Of a DNA stretch of 64,000 nucleotides, positions 13,148 through 26,939 are shown piece after piece. The DNA is taken from contig CP075492.1 in the NCBI GenBank assembly GCA_021613535.1, positions 12,772,001-12,836,000 on the forward strand, in the 5' to 3' direction. The notes under the pieces are model-generated. The model saw only the letters and a list, made by a program, of their open reading frames with translations, searched no databases and was not told where the DNA came from. Within the stretch, counting starts at the first letter, position 1, and each line of letters opens with the position of its first letter. Made by a program: the position numbers and the translations under genes. The stretch comes from Adineta vaga. Lineage: Eukaryota > Rotifera.

Positions 13148-13884
13148 GATCTATTTCGTATATGAGACTAGAGGGATTGGCACAATTCTAAGAATGAGAA
13201 ATAAAGCGTCTGTTTATAAGTCATTTCAAAACTCATGAGAAGAAAAAAGCAGATGCTAGAGTCTGACGCCAACGCTGATTTTACGCATATCCTTAGCATC
13301 TTGTGAAATACGATCAACTGTTATAAAAATAATAATAAAAGAATGCAATAGGATGATTAGATAAAAGTTTACTATTTGATAACTTGATTTTTTTTCTTAT
13401 GTCATAATATTGCTCATCTCAAATAGTTCGGAAAGTATGGGTTTTTTTTCTGTTTCATATTACTCATATCTTACAATGAAAATGTCAAGATTATGAAATC
13501 ATACTTTTTTTATGGCTTACCTTAATCTTTATAACAATAATGAGTAATATTTAGTTTGATTGATAGTATACTGAAATTTATATTGTATTATTCGATTGTT
13601 TTTATATGTAACCGATTCTTTCCCATGGACTTTTCTTCCTATGAGATATCATCGACGTCATTAATACAATACAACTGCTGACCGTTTTTGTTTTTGACCT
13701 TCTGAATCATAAGACAAAAGTCGAAAGTACTACGATTGCGTTCTAAGAATGAATTATTCATATGATTTTGCTTTTACGAATATACATTTAAAATTGTATT
13801 TCAGTTTCAATATAAAATCTTAGTCAATTCCTTTTGAAATTTAGTTACACAAAAAATGTTAAACGTAAAAATTAGTCTTCATAT
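13148..13884. other. Intergenic spacer
   Basis: Upstream region of the IP3 3-kinase gene, followed by the 3' flank of the next minus-strand gene. AT-rich with poly-T runs. Nothing further was recognised. Confidence 0.55.
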
Positions 13885-14398
13885 TTATGAAATGACACAA
13901 GCTTGAGATATTGCAGCTCGACGTAATGCTTCTTCTCTTTGTCCCTGTGGACTAAATCGATAGGCAAGAGCTTGCATTGGTTCATAATAGTTGTTTGTCA
14001 TCCATCCACTTGTATATGTCATAATTTTTTTCACCTGCCGTGATTGTCCACCGATAACAATGGATTGAACAACGAGTAGTTGGTTTCTAATTTGACCTAT
14101 TTCATAAAATGCATTTGCAGATCCTTGACAAAGTGGAGCATTTTCAAAAAAAGACTTTGTCTTGTAATTCGTCAGGTGAAAGTGTTGCAGCAAGTACAAA
14201 AATTAAGTTATCTTCTTCATCGGACATATTCATCCAATTCGAATAATTTCTATATCTTCGAATATTATTATCATTATAATCGATAACTGTACATACACAA
14301 TCTAAATAATACATAACTTTCGCCACGGGAGCGTCTGGTATTGTGACTGTTCGTCCAAATCTTTTCACATCATAATTTGTATTATGAAAGAATGCCAT
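13885..14398 (-). pseudogene. Unrecognised protein, frame broken by one base in a homopolymer
   Basis: Two overlapping minus-strand reading frames form one protein-like unit. The first runs from ATG at 14398 (MAFFHNTNYDVKRFG) to a TGA at about 14144. The second runs on to the TAA at 13885-13887 (ending ISQACVIS). They meet at a seven-base homopolymer (plus-strand A at 14146-14152), where removing one base would make the frame continuous at about 170 residues. No GT-AG intron fits between the two frames. I do not recognise the family. The predicted product is soluble, with no signal peptide or obvious transmembrane segment. The break could be a sequencing error in the homopolymer, a true pseudogene, or programmed frameshifting at TTT-TGA. 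The first is simplest. Typed as pseudogene only because the frame is broken as given. Confidence 0.5.
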
Positions 14399-17300
14399 GT
14401 CAAAATATATTAAAACTATTCTGCTACAAAAGGTAGGACTCTAACGGTACTTATATATATATATGTCTCATCAATCCGTCAAGAATTCTGTTTTTCATTT
14501 CCGAGGATGTAAGAAATGGAATATTTTCATTGAAAAAAATTTTACAACATTCCAACTTGGAAAAAATATGCATTTTGTCATACGGTGACGAAACCCGACA
14601 CGTTTGTGAAATAGATTCAGTTGGAATAAAATTAAAACAAAGAAAGGAAGAAAAAGAACAAAAGTAATCAAGTCTATCTTAGGAAACAAGGAAAAAGAGA
14701 AGAAACAAAAGAAGTTTATAACGCAAATTTTCTACGTAGATATTAATTAGATTTAATATTTCATTCTTATTCATTTATCGATCGAAATAAATGCGAAATG
14801 ACAAGATATAAGTGTACGATGTTTTTCTTCTCTCTATAGACATCGAAATTCAATGTGGGAAAAAAAAGTATAAAAAAAGATTAACGTAATTATTCATGAT
14901 GTTTTAAAGTATTATTCATACGAAGAATATCATTTTCTTGACTTTTTCCTCAGATTTTAAATTCATTCATCTAATATTAACTTTCAAACGATAAATAATG
15001 CAAATATGTCGTATGAAGTCATTGGTTGTTTTTCTTCTCTAGGCATAAATCGATGACAGGGAATTGAATGAAATACATTGGTTCGAGTCTGATAGAGATT
15101 AATACTATACTTTATTGATTAGATTGTCGGTACGTCGAACAGAAGTGTTTCTGGCAATCATCTCTATCTTGAGACGACAATAAAAGAGTCTTACAGGAAC
15201 TTATTAAAAAATTCTTTGATTTCATAGCAAAAGTATGTACTTAAATGAAAACATTTCCAGATAAAGCTTCACTTCCTTCAAAGATAACTACTAGTTATTA
15301 GGGACGTACCAAGCATCTATTAAAACTTCTTTTTTTTTCGTTCAGACAAAAGAAACATGACTAGAGTTAAATATAGTTCATGATGAAAACAATCCGTTCG
15401 TTTGTCATCAACTATTAATGATGATCTTTATACATGTACCCCCATTTATAAAACTGATGATTGATTCAAAATAGCATCTCAATACTTTCTTTTCTCTATT
15501 AGTATACAGTCATTTCTGTTCGACATATCTGTGCAATTCCATTCGGTATAGACATGTGTATATATAAATACATTATTGTTGATAAGTCGATGCGTGGTCG
15601 TCCACAAAAAAGTATCATGAAGATCAACATTGCGAAGATTGAGACAGTACAGTAATGTCTGATCAAATCTTCATTCCACTCGGTTTTCTTTCTCGTTCTT
15701 CAACACGTCGTACAATTACTCCCAGATACAAAAGGCACATTCTCCACTCCATCTCATCGATTGTCATCATAAAATTGATTTTAGACCAAGAAAACCGCTT
15801 CTCCTATTATTAATATTTTAGCGAGCATCTATATGGAAATGTGTCCTTTCTTATGCTTCATTGATTGAAGAGAAAACACTTTCGATACATCCGAACTTCT
15901 ATTGAAAAACAATGATTGTTAGTAAGTTTTTTACACTTGTCGAGATGACATTTTCTTGTTTCTTTATATATATATTCTAAAATAAGAATCTTCTATTGTA
16001 TATTATTGATAATAATGCACATAAATCGATTTCTGTTTCGGAAGAAAACTATGTTTCCTAATGATCGATTATCCTATTTGATAGATTTCGATGAAACAGT
16101 GTCTGCCAGTAGTATTTATTGTTTGTTCTTTTCTATTGATCAAATTTGAATAAAAATAAGAGACCATTTTCTCGAAATTCTATTGTGGTTTTGACACACT
16201 CATTTGTGTTCTATTTTGGATCAGAGAAGTTTTCGTCGTTTTTTCTTTCCCTAATCTAATAGTGAATATTTCTTCTCTTTGCCTTCATTCAAGTGACAAG
16301 ATTGAATGAATCAAACTTCATTTACATAAACACGTTTATACTATAAAAATAAAATGTTTTTCATCATGTTATGAATGTTTAAAAAGGTCGTCCTATTTCC
16401 CATGGGATTTGTTAACATTATTTAAACAGATTGTTATTCATTCATAGAAAACACATTGAATTACATTGCTACTTGTCAACTAATTTCAAGAAAGTTGTTT
16501 TATAAATGAAGGTAGACATATATATATATATATATGTCTTGATTCTTTCTTATCATTGTCGAAGAAGTCTCTTGTGAAAGAAATATATATAAATCGAAAG
16601 ATCTTTCTTCTATCATAGAGGGTTCGAGTACTCAGTGAGTACCAATCTTGATCCTTTTGGTTTTGTTTTTATGTCATATTAGAAGTATATAGAAAAGAAA
16701 AGAAAAGAAAAGAAAAGGATAAGACAGAATAGAATAGAGAAGAGACAATGATTTTGAACATTGTTTCTTATTCGATCTTATTTAGGTTTGGTTCTTCTAT
16801 TTATGTCGTCGGTTTGCTGTGATGATAGATCCAATTCTATCGTCGTGTGTTAAATATAGGAAGCAAACGAATAAGAAAAGGAAAATATAAAATTCTGTTA
16901 CTGCTTTATCACTAGTCGGTTTTCAGCTTCCTAAAAGAAGAAATAAGAGATTAAAGACATATTCTGCCTTTGAGCTTTTAGAATAACACAGAGAGAGAGA
17001 GAGAGAGAAAGAAAGTGTCACCCGAATCTCAAAAGGAGATGTCTAGATGTAAGATAAAATCTTCAGTTGAATATTTCTCATCGTACACACGCACTTTCTC
17101 TATCTCCTTATAATACCATTATAGATAATTGACTTTAAGAAAAAACGAGATGCATCGCATAAGAGAGAGAGAGAGACAGAGAGAGGGAGGAAAAGATAAA
17201 AAGAATGATATGAAAAATGAAGTCGCCCATGATTGTGTGTCGTAAGTAGAACGAAGAAAGATAAAAAACAGGTAAGAAGAAATTTCCTTCCGTTCTATTC

Positions 17301-20300
17301 CATTTTGTCTTCTATCCGAAGAAAAAAAAATTGGAAGTTACAATGTCTAATGTGAAGTCAACTCGAATGAATTTTATCAATTATTTTAATGTCTTTAGTT
17401 CTGAAGACGACATTATTCTCGTTCTTGTTTTTTGTCGTTATTGTTATTTAGAAATTAAATCAAAATGAGATAATAATAAGATTTGCTTGTGAAACATCTC
17501 TTTAGAAACGTAATTGTAATTATGATCATTAAGTTGAGAACTATTACATGGTTTATTATCGTTGAATCTCCTTTAATAATGATGTCTACGACCTTGTTTT
17601 CTCATTTGGAAACATCTTACGTTTTTTGCTATTCTAAAAATAAGTTTTAAAAATCTTAGTAAAATGTTCTTTTTTTTCTTCTTCTTCAAACAAATCGAAG
17701 TAAAAAAAACATAATGATGAAGTCATTCTCTTCCAGCAATAATCGTTTCTTGTTTGTCTCGAAATTTATTATTATAGCTCATCATCCTAAATTGCTTGTT
17801 GTCATCTGAACTCCATCTAATTCTACTCTTTCATTATCAAATGTCAATGTAGTTGATATTCGTGAAGTGAAATGTGCGTAGGCAATAGTGAAGTTCTTTC
17901 CTTTAAAGAATGTAATTGTCCGATTAATTATATATGAACTATAGTTCAATCGGAATGTTATTTCTATGTTTTTTTTTAAAGAGGAATTGATTGTTTTCTT
18001 TTTTTACTTTTCAGATCTTTAGAAAAGAAGAAGAAGAAGAAGCAGAAGAAGAAAAAGAAAAATGAAGAAAGAAAAGATTAATTATTCTTTATGCTTTTCC
18101 TATTCTTTTACTCTGAATGACTGCAGGGCTAAGAAGAACATCGAAGATAGAGAAGACATATAGACAGTTAAATAATCACGATCCTCATGTAGTTTATTCT
18201 CTGTGTTGACCTTCCATACTTCTTTTTTTCTCTTATTCATCAAATAGAATCAAGCTACTTTGTCATTTTTTGATATAGATTATAGAATAACTATATCTAA
18301 ATCTCTTGGGAACAATACATAATATTATGACCAAGTTGAGTTGATTTCGTCAATCGCTTAACTTTCTATCAATATATACAAATGACATGCATGCGTTCAT
18401 GACTATTCTTCCACAAGATCGATCAGCATTGAGATGCAAAGATGACAAAAGAAAAGAAATGTCGATTCATGTACGTATATGTTGATATATGAAAAGAACG
18501 AAGCAAGTGACTTTTTTTCTCTCGGAAACAAGATCTTGTTTTTCTTTTTCTAATCATACAAATACTTGAAGTCGAAGTTTAGATCTTTTATTTGATGTAT
18601 TTTTTGCAAAGATAGAAAAATCTTTTATCTCTAGTTTAATAAAGAATTCAAGTATACTTTCTTGTCATAGTACTTATTCTTATTCCCAAGACAGTGAATC
18701 TTTATGTTGTTATGATCGTTTTTTTCTTCTACATTTATTCAGTTTCTTTCTTTCTTTCTTTTTCTTCTTGTCGATGTCAGTCACTTCAATTATAAGCCCT
18801 CGCTCACTCTATTGATAGATATATATACAACAAGGTTAAATCATTCTGTGTTTGATCATGTTGTAAAAGTGATTTGCATGAATCCTTTCTGCTGTTCAAA
18901 ATAAATACTCAAGAACTGAAAAGCAAAAGGGAAAACTATGACAGAAAAGAAGTTTTATTACTAAAGAGAAAGAGAGAAGGGAGGAGGGAAAAATCAGCAG
19001 TGAACAAAAACAGTGAATAGGATTAGGCATGTTGTCGAGCTAAGAGAAAACGTCATGACGGATGAGAACAAGACCCGCATGAAATACTTATCAGCAGGAA
19101 TAACGTACGATCGGCACAAAAAAAAGAAAGAGAAAGAGAAACCCTTCAAGTTTCGATGCTTCATACTGTGATCCGTTCCTTTTTTAAAGACGTCATCACC
19201 AGTCGAGACGTGTGATGTGTCTTATCAAGAGAAGATAGTTTCGAACAAAGAAAAATTAATGGAATAGCCTTGTCATCCATTCATACATATTGTGCGCGTA
19301 TCATTTAAGACATTCTAGATTGTCTTTGGTCGCACTTCTTATGTCAACAGATCGTTTCTAAACGAGTCTGTCAACAAATTTCTAGACCTCATTAGATTTT
19401 GTTTCTTATTTTCCATTTTTGTTGTTGTGTTTTGTTAAAAAATGAATGACGCGATTAGTTAAGAAACGTTATTAAGGGAACAAAGTTCTAGAAGTAGATT
19501 TTTTCTTCTTCTCTCTCTCGGTTTTTTTGACGTTTATTTGATAATTCATTCGTTTTGCTCGTTCATAATTGTCAATGAAGCGTATGCGAATGAATGCAGA
19601 TGTTTAGCTCGAGCAAGACTTTAATTCAAAATTACATTATGTCTAAAGAGAATAGGAAACTTTTTGACAGCAATAAATATTCAAAGAAGAAAAGAAAAGC
19701 AAAACATTTGCTTGTTCCATCAAACAACACATCGTTATCATGTTATTCGATCGAATTAGGTTTCTTAAGAACATTATTTTTAATCATTCTTCATCTTTTT
19801 GTTTGCTTCTTCTTCTTTTTTTTCAATGGACAACAGTTTCTCTTTTCATATATTCGACTTCTTCTAAGATGAAGGAGAAAAAAACAACATCAGTTCATTT
19901 GTTCAGAGATAATAGCAAGTCAAATCATGGCATTAATGCATGCACATCTATTTCAAGGTATATGCTTATGATTGGATCGCATGCAAAGATAATCTTCATT
20001 ACTTCGTTTGGTTTACATAGTTTTCTATGAGAAAAATAAATGCATTACTATTTTCTTCTTCTTCTTCTTCTTCGCCATCGTCTTTACAACTATTTTAACT
20101 ATTAAGAGGAAACAATACTTCTAGACATGTTTTCAAATTAAAATCTATCTTTATTCTGATAATTTATTTTTGAAGTTCTATTAAGATAAATATAATAGGA
20201 AAGTGGTATAGTTCTTTTTCTCACCCCCACCCCCTGCCGTTCCCTATCTATTCTAGAAATACGAATGAAGTTGCCTTCAAACATCACTCGAAGGATATTT

Positions 20301-20413
20301 TAAGACGTAATCTTAATAATATTAAATTATTATTTTTAGATATGTTTATGAAAATTTATCTCTCATTAATCACATCATGTACAATAGTTTAACTAATTTG
20401 AGTTCGCAGATAC
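14399..20413. other. Six-kilobase stretch without a recognisable gene
   Basis: No ORF with protein-like composition was found on either strand. The sequence is AT-rich, with GA-dinucleotide tracts at about 16988-17008 and 17161-17188, (GAA)n at about 18026-18050, (TTC)n at about 20050-20072 and short (TA)n stretches near 14452 and 16517. A C-rich tract (ACCCCCACCCCCTGCC) at about 20223-20238 stands out against the background. Since the next gene is a plus-strand GPCR, this region may hold its promoter, enhancers or untranslated first exons. This is inference. Confidence 0.5.
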
Positions 20414-22157
20414 ATGACGACAGTGAACAACGATGAACTAATTAATTCCGTAAGCGGTTTTCCACCGCAAACGTCTCGTCTATTAAATGATCCTACAACA
20501 CGACCAATATTCACGTCCATTATAATTATATTGAAAGTTTATCCGGTGCTTATGTGTATACTGGGTTCATTTGGAAATCTTCTCTCGTTTTGTGTTTTAC
20601 TTCGTGCAAATATGAGACGTTATTCGACCTTTTGTTATTTAGCATGTCTTGCTCTTATCGATCTCGGAGTCATCATAACATTTTGTATTAATTTCATATC
20701 ATTATATCATTTTGATAATGATATACAAAATGGACCATTTGCGTGTAAACTATTCGCATTTTGTATTTATTTTCTTCCACAATATTCATCATGGATCTTA
20801 GTTGCTGTTAGTATAGATCGTGTCATATCAGCGAAATATCTTCGTCTAGCAAAAACATGGTCTAAACCGCGACATTCAGTTTTAGTAACACTTATTCTTG
20901 GACTTATTCTTGGAATATTAAATAGTCATTTCTTTCTTTATGAAAATAATTCATTTAAACAATCAATTCAACAACAAATCAGTCAAAATAATCGAAGTGC
21001 AATTGAAACATATCTCCCACAGGATCCATTTTTAAATAAACAGACTGATGATCTTTCATCGTCAAATAGTTTTCCAGATGGTACTGGTAATAGTGCTCCA
21101 AAATCATCATCTTACTTTGAACCATTTACACCGCCTTCAATTCAATCACTTCAACAGGATGTTACTTTACAACAACATGAACAATCTTATGATAGTTATA
21201 TTACAATTGGACGAGAAACAATACCATCATTTGATGTGAATATTATTCAATGTTCATTAGAGAATTCACCTGATCATGCTTCACTTCATGTCTATTGGAT
21301 TTGGATCGATTTAATGATGAATGTCTTTTTACCATTTACAGGTAATGGAGTGTACTTTTTCTTCCTCTTTCCTTTCTTATATTCTTGTTTTCTTCTTTCA
21401 AGCAATGATTGCATGTACTATTATAATTATCTTAACGCTTGTACGTTCATCTACACGATCTGGTTCAACATCAGCTCGTCGTTCTCGTCGTCGTCGTAAT
21501 ATATCTGTTATGTTAATCACTGTCAATCTTGTTTTTATTAGTTTAACAGCACCCATAGTTATCTTTTTAGGTGTTTATGAATATGTGAAAGATGAAAACA
21601 ATTACTATCGTCGATCTATTTTGGTATTAATCAAAATTTTTTGTATTATTCTAATGAATTTAAATCATTCGGTTAATATTGTTATTTATTCTGTAACAGC
21701 AAAAGAATTTCGAACTGAAATGACAAATTTCTTACGTGCAGTTCTCTATTGGATCATTGGTAAACCAACGAATCCACGTAATTCAGCATTTATGGAAGAT
21801 AATGGAACATTTTTTTCGAGATTTCGTCGTTTAAGATATAGTTTATTTAAATGTTGTCAAATTAAAATACGTAATAATTCTTCAAATGACAATGAATCAA
21901 GTGGGCAACAAGCGACGAATGCTCCATCGGGAATGAATCAACGAAAATCGACTGTGGATGGTAACGTCAATAAGAAAATGTCGAAACAAAATGGAAAGAA
22001 GAGAAGAAAATCTTCCTGTGTACGTTACAGTGAAACATCGACGACACATCGCAATAGTAATCGTTTAACTGTACAATTACAAGCTGAACATATGGCATCA
22101 GTATTCGAACGTGAAGATATATCATTACATGATAAATCAAATTCAACTGAAGATTAA
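20414..22157 (+). CDS. Class A (rhodopsin-like) GPCR with very long second extracellular loop
   Basis: Two exons (20414-21341, 21403-22157) join to 1683 nt and 560 residues. Seven hydrophobic segments are visible. TM1 has the conserved GN (ILGSFGNLLSFCVL). TM2 has LACLALIDLG. TM3 ends in SIDRVISAKY, a variant of the DRY motif. TM7 has NHSVNIVIYS, replacing NPxxY. The TM3-start Cys (PFACKL) and an ECL2 Cys (IIQCSLE) can form the conserved disulphide. The loop between TM4 and TM5 is about 120 residues, Ser/Gln-rich and with N-glycosylation sites, far longer than usual. The tail is basic and rich in Ser, Arg and Asn. It resembles the peptide-receptor group (FMRFamide-like), but the ligand cannot be assigned from sequence. 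Confidence 0.87.
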
Positions 22158-23945
22158 AAAGAAATGTTCTGTGTTAAACTTCTATCTTCTTCTTTTTTTT
22201 TGTTATTCTCTTCTTGCTTGAACTTCTATTTATGAAAATTTTTTCATTAACATGCATAACAAATGGAAAAAAAACAAAGAAAAGAATACAAATGAATTTT
22301 GTTTTTTTGGTCTATTTTTTCAAATATAGAATACTTTGATTCATCGATCGTACTCTTTCTTGTAATATTACATGATCATTAATTTAATTGGTCAGATTTC
22401 CGAATGTATTACTTAAGACAAATACCCTAAGGTTAAATATATAGAAACATATACAAAAAGATATTGACTTCATTCAAAACCTATTGACCTTTACATACGA
22501 TTGCTATATCGATTTTTCTTCTCTCGCGTTCAATAATATGAAAACTTACGAATAAGTCTATAATTTTCAGTGGTAATTTCCGTTTCTTTTATTAGTGCAT
22601 GAAAGATTCAAATTGATGAAAGAAATGTTTTTTTCTGAGCTTCAATACTATCAAATTTCGATGAGCGAAGGATATTATATGCCATAGTTTTGAAAAGAGC
22701 AGTTTTTAATCTTAAAAAAGAAAATATTGTGTTTGATTGAGTTTATTAATTTCCTTCTTTGGAAATATGTCATTGACATTCGTTTTTCTACGGTGAAGAA
22801 ACAAAATAAATGTCGTCCAGAAAAGATCAACAATAATCGAGCAACTGAGATATTTCTTGCAGTTGACTTCTTTTACACGCATTCAAGAAGAAATGTTATT
22901 ATCAAAAAAAGAGAATTAAAACGCATCTACATTTAATTAGAAAGATACGATTGATCTCAATTAATAGACCATGAAAATGAGGATTAGAGAACAAGCAACA
23001 TTTCTAGCAGAAGACCATAAATGCTATATATAGATGCATTGTAGCATAATAAAAGAGTTCCTTAACTGAAAATACTTCGTAAACATATTTCTACTGACAT
23101 AGTGCATATTGAGTTCTTTTGCAGTATAAGTAATTTAAACTTGATCCTTTTTGAAAGTAATGCAAAGAAATTAACAAAACATAAATGACAATTATTTTGT
23201 ACTCGTGATAATCCTACAGGATCAAAGTTTTTCCTATAAATCTCATGATCTTCTTTAATTTTCTTTTCCAGGCATTCGATTCTATGGATATATATATTGC
23301 ACCATAAAATCATTATTTATTTCGATGACAGAAAATGCAACTATATCTAGTGAACCATACAATTGAATATGTCTACCACCGTGCATAATTAGCGTAGAAA
23401 TGTAACTATAAATGACGACGATCAAAAGAATGATTTGAGTAATATTATTAGACGATAGACAGAAATCAATTATAAAGTTCATTGCGTTGCCTTTTGAATT
23501 TCTGATTGAATTAAGTAACTGAGTATAAACAGTCTTCAAGTGATTATCATGATGACAAATAAGCATGTAGATTATCTTAGTTATTCTTTCTTTCGTAACA
23601 AATAAGAACAACAAAAATAAAGTTTTTCATCTTTTTCCTCCACCTTTTTGTATCTCTCTCTCGCATTTGTTCAGTATTGTCTATGGTCAAAAGAATATAA
23701 ACTAATATGATTATAACAAGAAAACAAACAAACGTTATATAAGAATGAAAAAACAAAAGAGAGAGATGCAGAAAAATGAAATCAATTAAATATTCCGTAC
23801 ATATATATTGAAGAAAAAAACAAAGATTTCTGTCTTGGAGTTTTTTTGTTCGTATCGGTTTATTATAACATAATTCACTATCTGTGAGAATTCTACTTCG
23901 AAAACAAAACAAGAAAGATTAACGCTGATATCAAAGTTGTTCATT
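22158..23945. other. Convergent intergenic region
   Basis: A 1.8-kb spacer between the 3' ends of the GPCR gene (plus) and the TM9SF3 gene (minus). Short open frames here have biased, low-complexity composition and no splice or domain support. No gene or repeat family was recognised. Confidence 0.55.
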
Positions 23946-26396
23946 TAATCTATTTTAATTGAATAAATTTTTCGAACAAACACCTGAGTGCCAATATAAC
24001 CAAATGTACCACACATAATGCCAAGACCCATAGAAAATAAAGCCATATAACCAAAATAGAATACCGTTTGAAACATTCCATACATTCTAAATAAACAATT
24101 GATTTATTTTAAAGATAAGATGAAAAGTTATATTCAATATTTTGTTAATTACTTTGTCTTAAAGAGAAAATAATACATTGCATATAAATAGACGTAGAAC
24201 GATGACGAAGCACCAGCAAGAAAACTTGTCCATTGCCTAAAATAGAGTTTATCATATTCATCGATTTTATGCGTCAGTTCGTAGATTTTACCATCGATAA
24301 TCTTCAGAATTCAACAAGAAATATGTTGCAACGATTGTTACACATACAGTAACAACCGTAAGAATCAAAAATACTAATAACATAAATCCATAAACGTAAT
24401 AGATCTAAATAATAATAAAAAAAAACAAATCAATTGCTTCTTTCTGTTTAGTATTCATTTACCTTATATGCCCAAAATGATGTAAAAATAAAATACCTAA
24501 AGAATACAATGATCATTTTTATGAATGAGATTTTTATTTTCAAAAAAAACAAAATTCATTTACATTTCGATAAATATCGAACCAAATGGCAGAATTCCAC
24601 TTGCAAATATGATAACTTGTGGTTCGACAAACCATTTCTTTTCCGGTATTGGCCGTGGTACAGCATTTGTTCGACAGGGATAGTTTATCGTTCCACTAAT
24701 ATTTCTTCCTAATACCGTTCCTATTGCAGTTAATGGTAGAATAATAAACAAACAGATTGCTGTTACACTTAACTAAATAGAATTCAAACAACAATAGATT
24801 GTGATTTTTCTAAAAGTTCAAATAAACTTACCATAACAGTAAATGGAATTGATCGTGATGATCCATAATAAATAGAAATAAAATTCACTAGAAATGTTAC
24901 ACCACATATTGTCAATGGAACGAGAAATGCACCAACGATCAATTGCTTTATCCATAAATGTCCTGAAAAGAATGCATTTGGTTTTATTAATCAAAATAAA
25001 TAATGAATTTCTAACCTCCCATTCGTGCATATAAACTACCACCTGCATAACCATTAACGATTGACGAGGCTGCATAAAGAAATATCGCTGTACTGAATAA
25101 TAATGCACGTCTACAATAATTATATCGACACACACATAGATTATAATGAGAAGTAATTCTTAACATTTTCTTTTACTCAGTATAAAGATCACCAAGAATA
25201 GTAGTAATTATGCAAAGAATAGATACAGTAGCTATTTGATAGCCCGATCCAATCAATGAACAGAATAAGATTGGATGACTTGGAGGACGAAAGACATCAC
25301 CACGGACTTGTTTCCAACCGTATTCATCACCTAAATCACGTTCCTAACGATAGAAAAATAAGATAATTACTGATTGCAATGTAATTGAAAGTTTGTTTTA
25401 TTACCATATCATCAAGATCATCATCTTTTCCATATCTAGCATAATCTTTTCTCAGTGTTCTCAAGAGAATCATAGTGACAAGTCCAACCAAAAATAGAAC
25501 CATCATAAATGAATTAAAGATTGAAAACCAATGAATCTAAAAGTAAATGAATGATTGTTGATAAGAAAGAAAGAAATTTCGTCAAAGTTTTTACTTTATG
25601 TTGAAAAAATCCAGGATCAAGATATTTATCGAATCGTTTTGCAAATTGTATTATTGATGGTCTCCATATGACTTCATATGAAAAAACTAATTTCGTATCT
25701 GGTTTTATTTGAGTTCTAGATTCAGATGTTAGATTAACATCAACAATTCGATTGCCATTGTAACCAATTTCAAATTTTTTATGTGTCCAAATATATGCAG
25801 ATTTTCCTGATTCATCCATTTCTCCAACAACACCTATTCAACAATCAAACATTATCAAAGTAAAAGACTAAAAAAAATAAAAACTAACCCCAAATAGGTA
25901 AATCATCGATAAACATTTGATACCAATAACGATTTTGAATAGCATATAGAAATGCACCATAATTTTCCAATGTCAAAGTAATATCACAAAATTCAGTTCG
26001 ACTTTTATCACCTATTTGAATTTATCGAATTTAACAATCGAATAGAAATCATTCGAATCTTACGTTTAAAATTAATATCAACTCCACTATATTCTAATTC
26101 TACACCAAGAATATTTTCACCTAACGTTTCATGATAATGTGAGATTTCTTTTTTAATTCCTCGACAAAATGGTAAAGAAAAATAATTGTATGTCTCTTGT
26201 CGATTATGATATGGACCAACAGTATTCATCCATAAGACAACTTCTTGACCATCTTCATACTAAATTGAACAAATAAAAACATAAATAATCTATTGAAAAT
26301 GGATTGTCAAATTTCTTTTACTTTATGATCATGTTCATCACTATACGTCAACGATAGAATACCCAAAAGAAAAATACTTGATTGCAATAGATTCAT
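23946..26396 (-). CDS. TM9SF3: Transmembrane 9 superfamily member 3 (nonaspanin)
   Basis: Nonaspanins are Golgi/endosomal nine-TM proteins involved in sorting of membrane cargo. About a dozen exons run from ATG at 26396 to the stop at 23946-23948. The first exon encodes a signal peptide ([19 protein letters not shown]). Near-identical TM9SF3 segments follow: [85 protein letters not shown] and [19 protein letters not shown]. The product ends in IKID, the KxD/KxE-type C-terminal signal that retains the family in the Golgi through COPI. The luminal N-terminal third precedes the TM block, as expected. It is divergently arranged with the CCDC170-like gene. All exons show GT-AG borders where checked. 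Confidence 0.95.
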
Positions 26397-26939
26397 TATT
26401 CAGACGTTTTCTTTATCGATTTTATTCAACAATAACTAATAACTGATAGAATTGTCTATTCACGTTGCCTCATCTAGAATAGAGCAATTTGTCCCATCGA
26501 ATTAAAATCAATTTCTTATTCCTTTCAAATGCAAATGAGAACAGCAAAGAAAACAATACTTGATGGAAAAACTAAATTATTGCTTGAGGTACCTGATATT
26601 ATTGTCTTACCAGTTATGGGATCTCATCTCAATGAGTAAATGTGACAACGATATTATTATCAAGTATTACTTTCTGTTGATTGGTGAAAACATTGACCTA
26701 ACGCATTTATGCATTTTGTCAAATGATCAATTTCGAAAAAAACTTTCAGATGAATCTCGATTAACATTATCAAATGAATTGGTCTGTATTTGCAATTGAT
26801 TTTTAAATGTAAATAATATCGGTAAAGGTTATTTCTAGGTAACAAGATTTTCTTAATGGCGTTGTGTGTCTGTAAACTAACTGCACAACCGTGTTTCTGA
26901 CAGTCTTTATCAGAATTCAACATCAATTAAAGAAATAAA
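26397..26939. other. Divergent promoter region with a broken protein-like ORF
   Basis: This lies between the starts of TM9SF3 (minus) and the CCDC170-like gene (plus) and is likely to carry both promoters. On the plus strand, a reading frame from ATG at 26529 (MQMRTAKKTILDGKTKLLLE) stops at about 26641. A second frame continues in plausible protein sequence to 26799 (for example DLTHLCILSNDQFRKKLS). The two are offset by one base and no intron of normal size joins them. It may be a gene remnant. Confidence 0.35.

Noticed and set aside
13885-14398. Antizyme-like gene because of the TTT-TGA frame break
   Set aside because: Neither half of the protein resembles ornithine decarboxylase antizyme. 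A homopolymer indel is the simpler reading.
15070-15105. GGTTCGAGTCTGATAG looked like a tRNA T-arm
   Set aside because: No acceptor stem, D-arm or anticodon arm could be fitted upstream. The same holds for GGGTTCGAGTAC at about 16620.
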